From Clostridium_AI sp964409685 (GTDB lineage Bacteria; Bacillota; Clostridia; Lachnospirales; Lachnospiraceae), in assembly GCA_964409685.1 (NCBI GenBank), contig CAYPEJ010000018.1, positions 27,135 through 91,134 on the forward strand: a DNA stretch of 64,000 bases. Direction: 5' to 3'. A program made the position numbers and the translations under genes. Under the pieces are notes generated by a model. That model was not told where the DNA came from. It saw nothing but the letters and a program-made list of their open reading frames with translations, and ran no database searches. Positions 52,001-60,075 of this stretch are shown here, one piece after another. How positions within the stretch are numbered: position 1 is the first letter of the stretch; each line of letters opens with the position of its first letter.

Positions 52001-52394
52001 GGAGTTTGTGCTCGACCTCGAGGACGGGACCGACGTCGCGTCCGGTGTCGACATCGACGGCATCACCATCAAGCTGGGAGCCACGTCTTACACGGAGACA
52101 GCGGAAGACGGGACGACAACTACGGTGCAGGTTCCTGAGTCAACCGTGACAGTCGTTGCCGAGCGCTCAGGCGAGAAACTCGTTGTCGACAATAATCATA
52201 ACCCGGGAGAGTACCTGCCTGTCGTAAAGATCAAGACGTTTGTTCCGTATAAGGCTGGACAGTCCGTAACCGTCGTCGGGCGAACCTCGTCCGATAGCAC
52301 AAGCGGTGCGATCAACATCGTGACCCCGTTGAATATCAAAGCGGAGTACTGGCCGATGACACCTAATACTGCGGAGGTTCTCCGCGGCCGCTAA
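49029..52394 (+). CDS. BspA-type leucine-rich-repeat adhesin 2 (1,121 aa)
   Basis: Starts at 49029 in a TAATG overlap with GGAG upstream. N-terminus mirrors the 42587 protein: VVLAIDWGDGVSELRTESWP and SHTYAAGTYDVSL. Dispersed LRR units include DRAFQDCKDLESIGSSFKYI, HAFDGCTSLEYI, CFSGCAGLTSTRGLPFSV and CFKGCTALETMTFTGVTAVG, separated by long inserts. The C-terminal 400 residues are beta-rich without repeats. A second, larger adhesin of the same plan and a probable paralogue. Confidence 0.74.
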   Translation: MSCRAGRHIAMLPEGADVPRYGGHTVFRIRVPDNYTFSIYSADLVSGVVLAIDWGDGVSELRTESWPSQNSPSPSHTYAAGTYDVSLSNVVTSLSVSPVYVSGSSTASSPVVAILAIGSRLKVLGATGFSYAVDLAEPTVLADSNISRFASPSLTSYQVGPFYAAKSITEDAAWLPRKLVGKFPAFGLAASGLTSLANFPCDELDTGTVDLSAAPSFTTTTTHPSQSAHLTYHPADMVWTLTFASGVLEDFIRRKFLSNSPDSEFTGLPDQWTYDTWDSTPVGTTARELLHMTRSCELHITDDSIPANPLDYRRQLSVSLDITVTDGVVSPSEDTYPIQMAVTISSMGLALSSTAMNPVSSWVASTGAYDRTPELTVVDIGDRAFQDCKDLESIGSSFKYIRDIGPGAFSDCTSLGPCYPEKQMLLALTLSVAGRPIGRRVGAHAFDGCTSLEYIMREPNGTVWFESYAFANCTGITTIDGLSIAGYSFHATLKNGTLTKQDKAAVSFDTTHHPPNPVTSLSGRTATLTVPDGRTLSFTWDARQQFGYNWYNNTTVSDAKAVPIFLVEDADVYVGPYCFSGCAGLTSTRGLPFSVRDYPEGLFQGCTGLTEYIDVSDPGASGEFDVDSHLEMDFVPTVATVTSGTYSNSNFTVNNGKPLLKTIGKNCFKGCTALETMTFTGVTAVGESAFSDCTSLRRIDFLPYSMPVYQAATKQTIYATSDLLTVGARFLDGCTHTGADPGESGSTSYMHELVIRFDSKVMPTFAPDALTDARRGLATTVGGFQSPWLVLQFRSLTLADGTVFSGGTASWASDEATRRLLYVQCYQKINDPLYAPLADSYPSGWPLSTGYYRRIAPYSSLQGKTVTVGFADVNSGSRIDAPIGTVFKVPLYLVAEYPSSSTRDFKMAYYGYVDAQLSGWEWFTGEDSNGFSRPKLTFVSNITPDVSGFPSGYTAVYACLSVTPVYEPAVMRGCVLMTSAAATTDGNLQNKEFVLDLEDGTDVASGVDIDGITIKLGATSYTETAEDGTTTTVQVPESTVTVVAERSGEKLVVDNNHNPGEYLPVVKIKTFVPYKAGQSVTVVGRTSSDSTSGAINIVTPLNIKAEYWPMTPNTAEVLRGR

Positions 52395-52400
52395 TGTCGA

Positions 52401-52429
52401 TTGACGCTGTGCCTCCCCTGTGTTATACT
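52401..52429 (+). promoter_or_regulatory. Promoter (TTGACG - 17 - TATACT)
   Basis: TTGACG (52401-52406), 17-bp spacer, TATACT (52424-52429), 42 nt before the ATG at 52471. Starts the membrane protein / PLA2-like / protease cassette and the terminase gene. Confidence 0.76.
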
Positions 52430-52470
52430 CTTCCCAACCGGGAGAGCGGCCAACATAACCGAGACTGCCC

Positions 52471-52713
52471 ATGTGCTTGAAAAACACTTCTGAAGGCTGC
52501 ATCCTCCTTGAACGGATGGCGAAAGTTGAGACAAAATTATGGCTATTGATAGCAGTGACAACCGCGATGTTCGGCGTGATGACCATCATCACGCTGAAAC
52601 TCCTGAACAGTCAGATCTATCTCCTGTCGGGGTCGGACGGGGCCCGAGTCGTGACGGAGTCGACGGGAAAGGACGTGGAAGTTTTGCGGCATGTAGTGCC
52701 AGACGCAGACTAG
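52471..52713 (+). CDS. Small membrane protein, holin-like
   Basis: 80 aa (or 65 from the ATG at 52516). A helix (ILLERMAKVETKLWLLIAVT) leads into a transmembrane segment (LLIAVTTAMFGVMTIITLKL). The arrangement of amphipathic helix plus one membrane helix recalls XhlA/holin-type proteins. Ribosome sites are weak. It is followed by and overlaps the PLA2-like gene. Holin is a hypothesis. Confidence 0.55.
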   Translation: MCLKNTSEGCILLERMAKVETKLWLLIAVTTAMFGVMTIITLKLLNSQIYLLSGSDGARVVTESTGKDVEVLRHVVPDAD

Positions 52714-53246
52714 CGTCTTACCTCAAGAGCCCGGAGCACGTAAGCTATCTCGTCGAGGAAGCCAACAGGCTCGGGCTCGACGGCATAGGCTTTCTCAATG
52801 ATCTGGACACCTCGTTCCTTTGCGACGCATACAATGGCATCGGACCCGAGTGGGCACCGGATGAACTCGTTGCCAGGTACACGCTTCGGTATCTTGAACT
52901 CGAGCCGGCCACGCTTATCCACGATGTCGAATACAACCTCGTGAAAGTGTACGGAGATCGTGAAACCATTGATGCGGACAACCGTTATTACCGCAACTGT
53001 GTCAAGACAGCTGGGGCGTTGTACCGCCGGGGCGACCCGCGGCGCGGAAAGCTACTCGCCAAGGCGAAGTTCCACCGGTGGCTTCTCAAGACGTTTACTC
53101 GGATCTTCAGTCGGTTCGAGGCTACCAAACGTGCGATCTACGTGCTCCCCGTTCTGTTGGTGCTCTTGTACGCCGGGTGCAAGTCGCAACCCGTGCAGGA
53201 CGCACCGGAACCCCAGTTCCCTCAAATCGAAAGGTGGTGGAAGTGA
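52539..53246 (+). CDS. PLA2-like (HD-x-x-Y) protein with C-terminal lipobox-like helix
   Basis: 235 aa if it starts at 52539, but the first 60 residues overlap the membrane-protein gene in another frame and look non-native; the structured part begins near 52700 (RLASYLKSPEHVSYLVEEAN). No better start exists, so an unusual start or frameshift is possible. PATLIHDVEYNLVKVYG with downstream ADNRYYRNCVKTAG resembles the His-Asp motif and following helix of phage phospholipase A2-like proteins. The C-terminus has a hydrophobic segment ending LLYAGCKSQPVQDAPEP, like an Rz1 lipoprotein. Confidence 0.52.
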   Translation: MAIDSSDNRDVRRDDHHHAETPEQSDLSPVGVGRGPSRDGVDGKGRGSFAACSARRRLASYLKSPEHVSYLVEEANRLGLDGIGFLNDLDTSFLCDAYNGIGPEWAPDELVARYTLRYLELEPATLIHDVEYNLVKVYGDRETIDADNRYYRNCVKTAGALYRRGDPRRGKLLAKAKFHRWLLKTFTRIFSRFEATKRAIYVLPVLLVLLYAGCKSQPVQDAPEPQFPQIERWWK

Positions 53247-53920
53247 ACAAGTTCGAGAAGATGTTTGTCAAGGGGGCGCTCAGGTTCCCCGACAAGACGA
53301 AGGGCGCGGCGCTTTCCGTGCCGTCCACTTATGCGGGACCGGACGAGCTCATCCTCTCCGGTTACTGCACCCCTGTTGAGAACCAGGGCAACCTCCCGTA
53401 CTGCGCGGCCTACGCGGCATCGTCGTTCGCGGAGAACGTACTGTGGCGCCGTAGGGGCTACCACAAGGACGTCGACCCGGTCCCGCTCTACAAGTTTGCC
53501 AAGACAATCGATGGAGACCCTGATGGGGACGGCACTCTGCTCGAGTGCCCGCTCAAGGGGCTTGTCGTCAAGAAGATCCTCCCAGACAAGTGTCGACCGA
53601 AAATTCTTCGCGGGCAGCTCTGGGGCATATCCGGCAAGGACATCGTCAAGTACGCCATCCACAAGTACGGAGTCTGCGTCGCCGGTTTCGACATCACGGG
53701 CGAGTGGTTTGCCCCGAAGAACGGCGTCGTGACCGGCAACGACCGTAAGAGCGAGGGCGGACACGCCGTCGTCATCTGCGGCTTCGACAAGGACGGCTTC
53801 CTGATCCTTAACAGTTGGGGCAAGAGCTACGCTCACGACGGGTTCGTCTATGTCGCGAACCGCGCATTTGAAGACCAGTTCATGTACGGCGCGTGCCTGA
53901 CGCACGTGTTCGACGAATAA
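53243..53920 (+). CDS. Papain-family (C1) cysteine protease
   Basis: 225 aa from GTG at 53243 (GTGA overlap, AAAGGTGG upstream). The catalytic set is visible: Gln48 and Cys54 in VENQGNLPYCAAYAASSF, His174 in GGHAVVICGF, and Asn190 in ILNSWGKSYAHDGF. This is the Q-C-H-N order of papain, with the NSWG signature. No signal peptide or propeptide is evident. In a late operon next to membrane and lipase-like genes it may help lysis or cleave envelope proteins; processing of virion proteins is an alternative. Confidence 0.83.
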   Translation: MNKFEKMFVKGALRFPDKTKGAALSVPSTYAGPDELILSGYCTPVENQGNLPYCAAYAASSFAENVLWRRRGYHKDVDPVPLYKFAKTIDGDPDGDGTLLECPLKGLVVKKILPDKCRPKILRGQLWGISGKDIVKYAIHKYGVCVAGFDITGEWFAPKNGVVTGNDRKSEGGHAVVICGFDKDGFLILNSWGKSYAHDGFVYVANRAFEDQFMYGACLTHVFDE

Positions 53921-53933
53921 AGGAGAACAGAAA

Positions 53934-54329
53934 ATGGACCTCAAGACAGTCGCCGAAAAGGCAAAGTCTGCAAAACCGTGGTTCGTCCCGAAGTGGATCT
54001 GGAACCTCGTCGTCTCGCATGTCTGCGACAATGCGAAGACGTTGTGCAAAGTCGACGTCGCGGCGGACTTCGCGTCCTCCCGGATGCTCGACGCCATCGC
54101 GGCGGCAGTCGCCGACAAGGACGCGGAGAAGCGCAAGAAGTTCTGCGCGGTCATCTCCGAGGCCGGGAACGCCTGCGCGGTGGCCTCTGACGCCATCGCA
54201 GACGGGCAGGTCTCCGACGACGAGAAGGCCGCGGTCGGCAAGGCCGCCAGCCAGTGCGTCTACACGCTTGTCTCCCAGGAGGAGATCGACGTGTTCATCG
54301 AGGACGTTCGTCGGGCGTTCTCTCTTTAA
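53934..54329 (+). CDS. Hypothetical helical late protein
   Basis: 131 aa, AAAGGAGAAC upstream. Helical with an Ala-rich core (AIAAAVADKDAEKRKKFCAV) and EEIDVFIEDVRRAFSL at the end. TAA is followed directly by the terminase ATG. Its place just before the large subunit would suit a small terminase role, but no HTH is visible. Confidence 0.62.
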   Translation: MDLKTVAEKAKSAKPWFVPKWIWNLVVSHVCDNAKTLCKVDVAADFASSRMLDAIAAAVADKDAEKRKKFCAVISEAGNACAVASDAIADGQVSDDEKAAVGKAASQCVYTLVSQEEIDVFIEDVRRAFSL

Positions 54330-56168
54330 ATGGCCCAGACGTACAAAACACGCTATGGCTTTGACTGGCCAGTGGAAATGCCCGATCCTTTGATCGGGCT
54401 TACCATTGGCAAGAAGTGGCGCGAGTTCGCCGAACAGGGGATTGACTTCACCGACCCATGGGTCCCCATGCTCGACGCCACGAAGGAGCTGCTCACCGAC
54501 GAATACCTGAAGGTTTCCGAGTGGACGGAGCAGCACTTCCATGACTGGGTGATGTACGACAAGCTTATCATATGGGGGTCGGCCTCGTCGTCCAAGTCGA
54601 ACGACACGGGACTGCTGCTCATCCTTGATTGGCTTGTCGACCCGTATGATACTGTCACGCTGCTCGGTTCGACCACTAAAGCGGACCTTAAGTCGCGGTC
54701 GTGGGAATCCGTGGTGCGCTATCACAACGCGCTGAAAATCTGCAACCGTGACAAGTTCCTCGTGCCCGGCAAGATTTCAAAGCAGGGCCAGTCGCTCATC
54801 AACAGCGAGGACAGCGATATCGCGCAGTCCGCCGGTGAGAAAGCCGGCATTCAAGGAAGAGCGTTGAATGAAGACGGACGATTGCAAGGTGCCCATGCCA
54901 AGTACGTGCGGCTCGTCGTCGACGAACTTGCCGAAATCACGAACCACGAGGCTATCAAGGTTGCTATGGCCAACCTCCGTGTGGGCACTCGAAGTTTCAA
55001 GTTCGTGGGTCTCGCGAACCCTGAGTCGTGGGAGAACCCCTCTTGCCAGTACTGCATTCCTCCTGACGGCGTTGCGTCTGTCAATGTGGACACTGGGTCG
55101 TGGATGTCCACCTTTGGATGCTTTGTGCGCCACCATGATGGACTCAAGTCTCCGTGCGTTCGGAATCCTGAACTCCGCAGTGAGTTTCCTTTCCTCCTCT
55201 GCCAGGGAGAGGTGGACGCCACTCTTGCAGAAGCTGGCGGAAACACGGACGCGCCCCAGTTCTGGAAAATGATACGGGGGTTCCCCGTCCCGTCGGGCAC
55301 TGCGCTTCCCGTGGTGCTCGACGCGTGTATTGCGGAACAGCAGCACGTTGCCGACCCGATGACGTTCGACTCGAACTCCTATATCGCGACGGTCGCCGGT
55401 ATCGACCCCGCATGGTCCGAGGGAGGGGACGGTGCGGTTCGCGCGAGAGCGTTCATTCGGATGGACCAGTACGGAAGGCCCTACCTTGATTTCACTAACG
55501 GTCTCCAGCGTCTTCAGATCTATGCGTCAGACCCGCGGCCCCCGGTGCAGCAGATGCGCGACCAGGTCATCCATTCGATGCGGGCTCCCTACGAGGCGCG
55601 GTTCCATTACACGGCCATCGACGCCTCTGCGAACCAGGGGCTCGCCGACGATCTCATGATCTACGCCGGGGCTGACTGCCTCGCGGTGAACAACTCCGTC
55701 CGTGCATCCGAGTTCCCGCTCCGCGCCGCCGACGCGCGCCCCGTGAAGGAGACGATCTACGACCGCGGCACGGAAGCGTGGTGCGTTCTCGCCGAGTTTT
55801 GCAAGGCCGGCATGGTGCGCGGCCTCCCGATGGAAGCGCTCCGGGCGTTGACGACGCGGCACTTCGCGATGAAGCGCGGACGTGGTGGCGCCCTTGTGTC
55901 GATGAATTTCCCACTCCGGCTCGAGCCCAAGGACGAGTTCCGCAAGCGGTTCAAGAAGTCCCCCGATGAGTGCGACGCCTGTGCGCTTGCGGCGCTTGCG
56001 GCAAAGGAGCGCTTCGGCCTCCTGCCGTTCGGGTTCCTCCCCCAGCCCGTTTCTCCGTCGGCAGTGGTCAGCACGGCCCCCACCGGACCCGCGACCGTGG
56101 TGACGCAGGACGACGAGTACTCTGCTAGTTTCGATCAGTACGACGATACGGGCGGCGAATCCATTTGA
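54330..56168 (+). CDS. terL: Terminase large subunit
   Basis: 612 aa. N-terminal ATPase: Walker A-like GSASSSKSND near residues 83-92, an atypical Ser-rich form, and Walker B VRLVVDELAEI near 193-203. C-terminal RNase H-fold nuclease: TVAGIDPAWSEGGDG, HYTAIDASANQG and SPDECDACALAAL supply the acidic residues. Powers DNA packaging into the capsid. No ribosome site is visible; start follows the previous TAA without a gap, suggesting coupling. Portal lies 4.5 kb downstream. Confidence 0.9.
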   Translation: MAQTYKTRYGFDWPVEMPDPLIGLTIGKKWREFAEQGIDFTDPWVPMLDATKELLTDEYLKVSEWTEQHFHDWVMYDKLIIWGSASSSKSNDTGLLLILDWLVDPYDTVTLLGSTTKADLKSRSWESVVRYHNALKICNRDKFLVPGKISKQGQSLINSEDSDIAQSAGEKAGIQGRALNEDGRLQGAHAKYVRLVVDELAEITNHEAIKVAMANLRVGTRSFKFVGLANPESWENPSCQYCIPPDGVASVNVDTGSWMSTFGCFVRHHDGLKSPCVRNPELRSEFPFLLCQGEVDATLAEAGGNTDAPQFWKMIRGFPVPSGTALPVVLDACIAEQQHVADPMTFDSNSYIATVAGIDPAWSEGGDGAVRARAFIRMDQYGRPYLDFTNGLQRLQIYASDPRPPVQQMRDQVIHSMRAPYEARFHYTAIDASANQGLADDLMIYAGADCLAVNNSVRASEFPLRAADARPVKETIYDRGTEAWCVLAEFCKAGMVRGLPMEALRALTTRHFAMKRGRGGALVSMNFPLRLEPKDEFRKRFKKSPDECDACALAALAAKERFGLLPFGFLPQPVSPSAVVSTAPTGPATVVTQDDEYSASFDQYDDTGGESI

Positions 56169-56194
56169 CGTTCGCCCTCCGCATTTGCTAACAT
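56165..56194 (+). promoter_or_regulatory. Promoter (TTGACG - 18 - TAACAT)
   Basis: TTGACG (56165-56170), 18-bp spacer ending TTTGC, TAACAT (56189-56194). The -35 contains the terL TGA stop. Confidence 0.66.
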
Positions 56195-56211
56195 ATCCCG
56201 GTGTAGATTCC

Positions 56212-59127
56212 ATGGCAGACAATAGTGTACAGATGGCGGCCCGGCAGTGGGTAGACTCGCTCGAGAGGAAATGGCGGCTCCAGATTCTCTCGCAGCGATA
56301 TCGCTATAACCAGGAAACTGGAGAGCGCATCGCTCTGCCAACCCGCATTCGCCGTTTCGTCGAGGGCATCCCCGTTGCGCTTGTCAACGAGGCGATGAAG
56401 TATCTTCTCTCGCAAGCCCCCTACCGTGGCATTATCTACAACGGGGTTCCGCTTGACGGGGAGTACCGTCCTACGCTTACGACGTGGCAACGCGATGACA
56501 ACATGGTTGTCAACGGCGGACAGCGCACGGACGGGACCTACACTCTCGTGCAGGATCTCACTGAGAAATCCTTGTGGGACCATTACTCTGTCGGGACCGG
56601 CTTGTCATGCACCGAAGAGGTGCAGACCGATTGGACGTGGGACTCTCCCGTGATTGAGTCCATCCCCGAGACCGGGAGTCTACAGGGCGTCTCGTGGTCG
56701 ATCCAGTCCGTCAACCGCAACGAGGACGGGACTTTCAACTATGCGCTTGTGAAGCGCACCGCCAAAACCCAGCACACGCCTCGCACGACGGCATCGTCGA
56801 ATGCGATGGAGACGGTGGAGACGGAGTCGTGGAACAATCTGTATGGTGAGCCACCGGACTTCACCGATGAGAACGGGCTTCCCGTCTCTGTCCCTGTTGC
56901 CTCGCATATCGGTGGCGTCCGTGTCGAAGTGCAGATCGCCAAGAACGAAGACTGCACGTATCGCGCCTCCGCCACGTGGACGACATCGAAGGCCCTTGTC
57001 GCCGCCGATGATTCAACCCACACGCAATACGAAGGCGACCACACGGAGCAGCATGTCGGTTCGGCGCTCCCGCTTGGCATTGCGCCCGACGCGTCTGGCG
57101 GCGTGATCAAGTCCTACGAGTCCCAGCAGCAGCCGGACGGCACGTTTAAGACGGTCGAGAAGACAAAAGTCGAACGCCCAGTCCCCGAGTCCACGAAGCA
57201 GATCACCGTCGGTCGCAGAGGCCGGCGCGTCACGACTGTCAACACCAACCAGCTCAATCCGGCGGACACGACGTCTATTGACATCGGTGGTTCGGTGAAA
57301 GTCGAGAAGACCCCCGGTCGACGCTATACGAACACAATTACGACGTGGGACGCGGAGAACCCCGTTCGTGCAGCCGAGTCGTGCACTGAAGACATTTTCC
57401 ACCACAAGCACAGCGGTACTACGTCTGGCATCTCCTCGATGCCGTCGGAGAACGAACATGTCTACGGCAGTGGTGTCGGCGGCCTTGTCATCTCCCGCCA
57501 GACAGACATGGACGAAGAGGGGTCGATTTCGCAGACCGTTATCCACGACCAGGAGAAGCTGGTCCCGAACGCAGAGGAGACGTGGCAAGTTGGCTTGACT
57601 GGTCTGACCCATAGTGTCAAACATCAGAATGTCTCCGAGAACGACTCTGTCTACTATGGTATTGTCCCGGCTTACGACCGTACCAAAGTCGGTCAGACAC
57701 TTCGTCGTGAAAAGACCCCCGGTGGACTTTTCAACATTACGATTTCCGAGATCGACCGTTCTTCCGATAATCTTGACGCAGGGCGTGAGTGCTCTAAATC
57801 TGCGTTCATGCACACTGACTCGGGATCTGTCAACCGCCCGGACGGGTCGCTCGAAGCTGGCCACGTCCCTGACGCGGCTAACGGTGTCTATGTCGAGCGG
57901 AGCGCCCAGCTTAATTCTGACGGGTCGTCCACGGTCAGGACCGTTACAAATAATGAGCTTCCAGTCGCCAATTCGACCGTGTCCTATCGTCGGACGGCTA
58001 AAGGGCTGACTACAACCATCGTTGACCGAAACCAATCGGGCATCCCATCTGAAGCAGTCCCCACGGAGATCTCCGCATCCATCCCACCTGAAGACGAAGT
58101 GGGCACCTCCGTGTCGTGGGAGATGACGAACGGCCGCCTTTATAATATCACGCGGACGACGCTGGATATTACGACGCTGCCCGACCGCGCGGCTTGTAAT
58201 AAGACCATCTACGAACACCAGCATGACACCGTTACGATGGGGGTCGGCGCAGTAGACGCCGATTGTGTCCCTGAAGCCGGTGGTGGCGTGTACCACCAGA
58301 AAACGAGCGATCTCGACGACAATGGGTTCGTTCGCACGGTGGATAGAACGGTCACCGAAATCGCCGTCCCCGACGCGCAGAAAACGTGTTCGGCCGACTA
58401 TTTTAAAACAACGTCGCGGACAGTCAGTAAGAACGCGCCGTCTGCATTTGAGCCCTACCCGACAAAGGTTCTCTCCGACAACGACCATGTCATCAAGACT
58501 GTCTCGACACAGAAGAACAACGGCGGGTCGATCGACGTGACCGTGGACGTCGTGAAGAAACAGTACCGGACATGGAACCACACGGTCGACACCAACTACA
58601 AGTACTCCAGAACCGTATGGTTCGTCAATGCCACGAAACAAGAGGCGGACAATCTTTATCAGAAGGAGTACCAGGATTTTGCGACCAAGTTCAAGATCGT
58701 GAACAAGAACGAGCTTGACAGCGTCCCGTACGACCACATGCCGTCATCCTACAACATCCAGCCGAACATCACGGTCGACGAGCATGGCCTGTACAACGGA
58801 AGTTATTCGTTCTCTGCCGGTTGGGAAACTGAATCCGCAGGCCAGAGCGGACAGGAAGACGTGAGTTTCATCTATTGGTCGTACAACGATCGCATGATTC
58901 AGATGAGCGCAGGCGCAAGCGACGAGGGTGCATCGTATCAGACGACGACCGTCGACCGGCATGTCTATTGTGCGTCGGGACGCGGTAGCAAACTGCTCCT
59001 CAATTTGATTACTGGACACGCCGCGTTGTTTAGCGGAACGAGCATGACCTACAACCCCGTTTCCCAGGTGTGGCACGTGACACTTGTCAACTCCTGCAAA
59101 ATCACGATCGAGGGAGTCGGCATATGA
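56212..59127 (+). CDS. Large beta-repeat virion protein
   Basis: 971 aa from ATG at 56212; upstream codons lie inside the promoter. N-terminal helical segment (DSLERKWRLQILSQRYRYN), then a long series of degenerate beta repeats with RT-x-x-G-LTTTIVDRNQ, LNSDGSSTVRTVTNNELPV and KTPGGLFNITISEID, each with a DG, EK/ER and PV landmark. Likely an elongated structural component such as a tail spike, needle or whisker. No known family. Confidence 0.66.
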   Translation: MADNSVQMAARQWVDSLERKWRLQILSQRYRYNQETGERIALPTRIRRFVEGIPVALVNEAMKYLLSQAPYRGIIYNGVPLDGEYRPTLTTWQRDDNMVVNGGQRTDGTYTLVQDLTEKSLWDHYSVGTGLSCTEEVQTDWTWDSPVIESIPETGSLQGVSWSIQSVNRNEDGTFNYALVKRTAKTQHTPRTTASSNAMETVETESWNNLYGEPPDFTDENGLPVSVPVASHIGGVRVEVQIAKNEDCTYRASATWTTSKALVAADDSTHTQYEGDHTEQHVGSALPLGIAPDASGGVIKSYESQQQPDGTFKTVEKTKVERPVPESTKQITVGRRGRRVTTVNTNQLNPADTTSIDIGGSVKVEKTPGRRYTNTITTWDAENPVRAAESCTEDIFHHKHSGTTSGISSMPSENEHVYGSGVGGLVISRQTDMDEEGSISQTVIHDQEKLVPNAEETWQVGLTGLTHSVKHQNVSENDSVYYGIVPAYDRTKVGQTLRREKTPGGLFNITISEIDRSSDNLDAGRECSKSAFMHTDSGSVNRPDGSLEAGHVPDAANGVYVERSAQLNSDGSSTVRTVTNNELPVANSTVSYRRTAKGLTTTIVDRNQSGIPSEAVPTEISASIPPEDEVGTSVSWEMTNGRLYNITRTTLDITTLPDRAACNKTIYEHQHDTVTMGVGAVDADCVPEAGGGVYHQKTSDLDDNGFVRTVDRTVTEIAVPDAQKTCSADYFKTTSRTVSKNAPSAFEPYPTKVLSDNDHVIKTVSTQKNNGGSIDVTVDVVKKQYRTWNHTVDTNYKYSRTVWFVNATKQEADNLYQKEYQDFATKFKIVNKNELDSVPYDHMPSSYNIQPNITVDEHGLYNGSYSFSAGWETESAGQSGQEDVSFIYWSYNDRMIQMSAGASDEGASYQTTTVDRHVYCASGRGSKLLLNLITGHAALFSGTSMTYNPVSQVWHVTLVNSCKITIEGVGI

Positions 59128-59549
59128 GTCCGTCGTTCACTTTTGGCGTGAGACCCGACATCTCGTACGGGTCTCCCGGCGCGGGTTCGGCAGCGTCTGG
59201 CCGTCCGTTCGATCCGGTCTATAAAACGGAGAAACACGGCAAGCAGACTTTCCGGCGACTTGTCTCCTTGAAGAACTGTTGTTTCATGTGGGGGCGTACC
59301 ATGTGTGGCGTCAACAGCAGTTCTGAGTTGGAAGTTCCCAATTCTGCCACGGGTCCCGATAGCGGAATTAAGATTATCTACGTTTCGATTAAGCACCCGG
59401 ACGGTGACAAGATCCGGCCCGAGCCGTCCATCGTCGACTCTTCTAAGGGGTCTGACAACGAGAACACGGTGTTTCCACTGTACCAGTTGTACAACGGTAA
59501 AATACGAGTCGACTACCGGGGCATGCCTTGGATCCCGGTCTACACATGA
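59124..59549 (+). CDS. Hypothetical late protein
   Basis: 141 aa, ATGA overlap with the repeat protein. Beta-rich with SLKNCCFMWGRTMCGVNSSS and YLNG-like end; ends MPWIPVYT. Probably a partner of the preceding structural protein. Unrecognised. Confidence 0.66.
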   Translation: MSPSFTFGVRPDISYGSPGAGSAASGRPFDPVYKTEKHGKQTFRRLVSLKNCCFMWGRTMCGVNSSSELEVPNSATGPDSGIKIIYVSIKHPDGDKIRPEPSIVDSSKGSDNENTVFPLYQLYNGKIRVDYRGMPWIPVYT

Positions 59550-59559
59550 GGAGAGCATG

Positions 59560-60075
59560 ATGTCCACTAAACCGATAACTTGCACCGGTGCGGCTTTCAC
59601 CGGATTGAAGAACCCGTACACGGGCGAACCCATCGTCGTGAAGATGGTCATCCGCGAAAATGCGGAACCTCTGTTCTTCGCGCCTGACACGTACGACACC
59701 GCCAAGCGGCAGCCGTCGTCCAAGACCGCGTACGAGAACTGGAACTGCGTCGACGGCGTGTTCGGGCTTCGCGGCACAGGTCGCCCCGTGTGCGCCTATA
59801 CGGGGAAGCCGCTCCAGTTCAAGAGCGACGAGGATTCGTGCTGGTTCGTCGGTGGGTTCAATCCCACGCACATGCATACGCGGGACGAGTTCCTCAAGTT
59901 CGTCACGATGCGCGGCGGCAAACCGACGCGCGAGGTAGCCCCGCTATCCCAGCGTGTCACGCCGGCCAAGGCCGACCCCGCGCCCATGCCGAAATCGCAC
60001 GAGGTGCAGATCACGGACACCGCGATGTCCGAAGTCGGCAAGCTTGTCAAGAAAGCCCGCGAGGGAGGCCGCTGA
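59560..60075 (+). CDS. Hypothetical late protein
   Basis: 171 aa from ATG at 59560 with GAGGAG. GLKNPYTGEPIVVKMVIREN, WFVGGFNPTHMHTRDEFLKF, and a Lys-rich C-terminus. Conserved-looking compact fold, function unknown. Couples to the next gene by TGATG. Confidence 0.65.
   Translation: MSTKPITCTGAAFTGLKNPYTGEPIVVKMVIRENAEPLFFAPDTYDTAKRQPSSKTAYENWNCVDGVFGLRGTGRPVCAYTGKPLQFKSDEDSCWFVGGFNPTHMHTRDEFLKFVTMRGGKPTREVAPLSQRVTPAKADPAPMPKSHEVQITDTAMSEVGKLVKKAREGGR

Noticed and set aside
42587..52394. Diversity-generating retroelement acting on the adhesins
   Set aside because: No reverse transcriptase gene or template repeat is visible in the window; variability here appears as exact repeat duplication.
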